15,932 bases of DNA from assembly GCA_014238195.1 (NCBI GenBank), contig JABABO010000192.1, forward strand, positions 1 to 15,932, in the 5' to 3' direction. The DNA is from Kordiimonadaceae bacterium. GTDB lineage: Bacteria; Pseudomonadota; Alphaproteobacteria; Sphingomonadales; Kordiimonadaceae. Both the position numbers and the translations under genes were made by a program. Positions 15,357 to 15,932 of the stretch are shown here, in pieces. The notes below the pieces were generated by a model. The model searched no databases and was not told the origin of the DNA. It was given only the letters and a program-made list of their open reading frames with translations. Positions within the stretch are counted from its first letter, which is position 1. Every line of letters starts with the position of its first letter.

Positions 15357-15923
15357 TCATTGGAAGGCAGGTCCATGTGCCCATATTGCCAACGATAATC
15401 GCTCTCCCAAACTGATGGGAGTGACTCTGTGAAGAGCAAAACTTGGGAAAGCGATCAATGTTCCGATGTTTTTATCCATTGAATGAGCCGTGCCGTCATA
15501 ATTGATCTCCAGATCACCTCCCAAATAGTCTTTACTATTGCTTAACTGAATTATCATTGTCAGTTTTCTGGATTTAGCCAAACCTGAACGCCCAATATCC
15601 ATGTGCCAATCGTAGAAATCGCCTGATACTTCATTTTCGACGCATTGATATTTTAGAAGTTGGCAGCCTTCATCAAGGCCCGTAATCCTGAACAAGAAAT
15701 GGTTATTGGTAATTTGTGAAACCTTTCTTGCTAGTCGCTTGGTTAACCAAGGGAATGTGCCATCCTCTAACCACAAGGCCTGAGCAGAGCGCACGGAGGG
15801 TTCCATTTCAGCACCCGACAGTTTAGCACCTTTCATACCTTGCGTAATCAAACACCCCCGAATAGCAAGGCACTCATCGACTGACAAAAAGCCAGATAGC
15901 ACAAACGGTGACAATTGAATCAT
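15357..15923 (-). CDS. 2OG-Fe(II) oxygenase (prolyl-4-hydroxylase-like)
   Basis: This 188-residue protein has the double-stranded beta-helix fold of 2-oxoglutarate/Fe(II)-dependent oxygenases. The iron ligands are visible as HMD (His107, Asp109) in FYDWHMDIG and His165 in FALHRVTP. Arg175 in GERLSLAIW is placed to bind the 2OG carboxylate. LGGDLEI and GTLIAFPS are conserved family strands. The size and motifs resemble the PF13640-type (P4Hc/PiuC-like) enzymes, but the substrate is unknown. AGGA 6 nt before the ATG supports the start; this ribosome-binding site is at the very edge of the window, so any upstream partner is not seen. It lies on the presumed element side of the tRNA fragment. Confidence 0.82.
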   Translation of the reverse strand: MIQLSPFVLSGFLSVDECLAIRGCLITQGMKGAKLSGAEMEPSVRSAQALWLEDGTFPWLTKRLARKVSQITNNHFLFRITGLDEGCQLLKYQCVENEVSGDFYDWHMDIGRSGLAKSRKLTMIIQLSNSKDYLGGDLEINYDGTAHSMDKNIGTLIAFPSFALHRVTPISLGERLSLAIWAHGPAFQ

Positions 15924-15932
15924 ATTTATCCT

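Overview
The window looks like chromosomal DNA of a proteobacterium, most likely a marine-type alphaproteobacterium of moderate to low G+C. The grounds are the gene families present (DUF3108 periplasmic protein, MaoC hydratase, fused 5-oxoprolinase, TerB-like protein, 2OG-Fe(II) oxygenase) and the general codon style. No ribosomal marker lies in the window, so this placement is an inference.

Layout. Positions 1-285 hold no gene but contain a structured repeat (copy A, 69-175). A CvfB-like S1 RNA-binding protein follows on +, then a DUF3108 exported protein on -, transcribed divergently from a MaoC-type hydratase on +. A three-gene block on - comes next, in transcription order: a 1203-residue ATP-dependent 5-oxoprolinase (4576-8187), a membrane-anchored epoxide-hydrolase-type alpha/beta hydrolase (3419-4504) and a TetR regulator (2655-3335). 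These three are probably co-transcribed, with MaoC convergent on the regulator. Together they look like a small catabolic or detoxification cluster; its substrate cannot be read from the sequence.

From about 8190 to 11985 the window changes character and looks like a scar of past rearrangements. It contains a 5'-truncated saccharopine-dehydrogenase-like gene without its Rossmann motif, a + strand terminator that serves no intact gene, a solitary A+T-rich OLD-family ATPase/TOPRIM nuclease (probable anti-phage gene), the 3' end of an IS3-family element, and copy B of the structured repeat (11866-11983). Copy B is inverted relative to copy A, and the two bracket about 11.7 kb. IS3 homology stops exactly where copy B starts.

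From 12.1 kb a well-conserved single-subunit molybdopterin oxidoreductase (+) and a small TerB-like protein (+) follow. At 15019-15068 lies only the 3' half of a tRNA-Met(CAU) gene (- strand), still followed by its own intrinsic terminator. This is the signature of an attachment site left by an integrated element. It implies that DNA to the right (tandem 12-mers and a 2OG-Fe(II) oxygenase) belongs to, or once bordered, an integrative element whose integrase is not in the window. No CRISPR array, rRNA or complete tRNA was seen.
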